DNA from: Paenibacillus sp. P25
GTDB taxonomy: Bacteria; Bacillota; Bacilli; Paenibacillales; NBRC-103111
Direction of reading: 5' to 3'
DNA: 64,000 bases
Assembly (NCBI GenBank): GCA_024704175.1
Contig: CP085629.1
Span: forward strand, 682,001-746,000
The notes below the pieces were generated by a model. It saw only the letters and a list, made by a program, of their open reading frames with translations. It made no database searches and had not been told where the DNA came from. Shown one piece after another: positions 63,241 through 64,000 of this stretch (position 1 is the first letter of the stretch; every line of letters begins with the position of its first letter). The position numbers were made by a program, and so were the translations under genes.

Positions 63241-64000
63241 TTACTGCAAAACCACGGTTTCGCCTTCGCTCAGCCCCTCGGTAATTTCCGTTTTCTCCGG
63301 GGTTTGCAGGCCGATTTTTACATCGCGCCGCTGGGCCGTTCCCGCTCCGTTGTCCGTCATGACGTAGTACCCGTCTTTATCCTGCTGAACCGTGAGGGTA
63401 GGGACCACAAGCGCGCCGCTCTTGGATTCCGTCATAATCGTGGCCGTGAGGCTCAGGTCCGCAATAAGCTGATCGTTCGGCTCCAGTGTTATGACGACTT
63501 CAAATTCGGCAGGCGTACTATTCTTCGCCGTGTCGGAGTCGGTGGAGGAGGTCATTTTTGCGAATTTGGAAAGCCGCTCGACCTGCCCCTTCAGCTTGAC
63601 GTCCTTGAGAGCATCCACCTTAACCTGGGCGGGCATACCGGTTTTGATCCGGAACAAGTCGTATTCGCCCACCATGCAGATCAGCTGCAGTTTGGTCAGA
63701 TCGACGATCTTGCCTACGCGCTCGTTTTCTTTCAGGGACTGCGGCTGTTTCGTGCCGTTGAACAGGAAGATCCCGTCCTCCGGAGCCTTGTAAACCGCGG
63801 ACTTCAGCTTTTCCGTCTTCTGCGCATACTGCCTCCGGGAATGCTCGAGGCTGATCCGGTTTACTTCCTGCTGCATCCTGCGGCTCTCGGCTTCGGCGAA
63901 GCGCTGCTTGGCCTCCGTTTCGGAAATGCCGGCAGAAGCGGCCTGGGTACTGCCAATCGAAGCCTGGAAATCGGCCAGCTGGATGTCCGATTCCTGCTTC
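63241..64000 (-). CDS. Efflux periplasmic-adaptor-like (HlyD/YknX) subunit, 5' end outside window
   Basis: Open to the window edge; about 252 C-terminal residues are visible. A coiled-coil hairpin end (EAKQRFAEAESRRMQQEVNR ... KLKSAVYKAPEDG) leads into the lipoyl-like half motif VYKAPEDGIFLF. The beta-barrel domain (VGEYDLFRIKTGMPAQVKVD) and the membrane-proximal domain (VVPTLTVQQDKDGYYVMTDN, EITEGLSEGETVVLQ) follow. This is the MacA/YknX type that partners MacB-like ABC transporters; the partner would lie beyond 63.2 kb on the minus strand side but none is seen downstream here. Confidence 0.85.
   Translation of the reverse strand, partial: KQESDIQLADFQASIGSTQAASAGISETEAKQRFAEAESRRMQQEVNRISLEHSRRQYAQKTEKLKSAVYKAPEDGIFLFNGTKQPQSLKENERVGKIVDLTKLQLICMVGEYDLFRIKTGMPAQVKVDALKDVKLKGQVERLSKFAKMTSSTDSDTAKNSTPAEFEVVITLEPNDQLIADLSLTATIMTESKSGALVVPTLTVQQDKDGYYVMTDNGAGTAQRRDVKIGLQTPEKTEITEGLSEGETVVLQ

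Noticed and set aside
1..64000. Wholesale pseudogenisation or programmed frameshifting
   Set aside because: Breaks are single-base, mostly in homopolymers, spread over unrelated gene classes including core functions, and leave motifs intact. No conserved slippery site and stimulator were seen apart from the IS junction.
1..64000. CRISPR arrays, tRNA, rRNA, prophage or conjugative genes
   Set aside because: Scanned for regular direct repeats, cloverleaf-like sequences and hallmark genes; none found. The only mobile element is the single IS3 copy and the possible palindromic element.

Overview
The window looks like chromosomal DNA of a Gram-positive, spore-former-type Bacillota, most likely Paenibacillus or a close relative. 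The protein families point there: an LCP cell-wall ligase, YtxG/YtxH-like stress proteins, YuzB-like DUF1450, BdbC, a YutE-like DUF86 protein, a LysM-M14 gamma-D-glutamyl endopeptidase, DUF2935, LapA, an HxlR/YodB-type regulator and an AgrB/AgrD pair. So do strong AGGAGG-type ribosome binding sites and a G+C content of roughly 55% outside one AT-rich island. No rRNA, tRNA, CRISPR array, prophage or replication origin was seen.

Layout. 1-7 kb: the end of a DinG-like helicase, acetyltransferases, a methyltransferase, a Nudix hydrolase and an azoreductase. 7-16 kb: a TPR protein, thiamine genes (thiO and tenI on minus, thiD on plus), DUF86, a cysteine-rich SufR-like regulator, an LCP protein, a flavoprotein, KDPG aldolase and a ytxGH-like pair. 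16-24 kb is the most unusual part. A secreted phosphodiester-glycosidase-like protein is followed by an AT-rich agr-like locus: three related kinase-less membrane proteins, a CPBP protease, AgrB and a cysteine-free AgrD. Immediately downstream lies a LytTR-GGDEF-EAL protein. A terminator separates an upstream XRE-LytTR regulator and a divergent orphan gene. 24-31 kb: AraC regulator, BdbC, GH4 alpha-galactosidase, peptidoglycan deacetylase, glutamate racemase and LysM-M14 peptidase. 31-35 kb: an IS3-family element sitting inside a terminator, an AI-2E family exporter, an HxlR regulator and a LysR regulator. 35-48 kb: threonine synthase, small metal/Fe-S proteins, three MFS transporters, a c-di-GMP-I riboswitch ahead of an orphan gene, an rRNA methyltransferase, a phosphoesterase and a CapA-like protein. 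48-64 kb: FAH hydrolase, GAF-HD-GYP, DUF92, a secreted beta-propeller protein, PepF, a TPP enzyme, a TerC exporter behind a manganese riboswitch, a cold-shock protein, a nitroreductase and an efflux adaptor cut by the window end.

How parts may work together. A c-di-GMP theme runs through the window: a LytTR-GGDEF-EAL enzyme, a GAF-HD-GYP phosphodiesterase and a c-di-GMP riboswitch. The GGDEF-EAL gene sits 70 bp behind agrD, so a peptide quorum signal may feed into c-di-GMP through a LytTR fusion rather than a classical AgrC/AgrA pair. A second possible network is redox/electrophile control: azoR, the nitroreductase and an HxlR gene with a conserved N-terminal Cys each carry operator-like palindromes in their promoters.

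Caution. About 29 of roughly 70 genes carry one or more single-base frame breaks, most at mononucleotide runs, and protein homology resumes cleanly in another frame each time. This is much better explained by uncorrected sequencing indels than by mass gene decay. I therefore annotate these loci as whole genes and mark the break.
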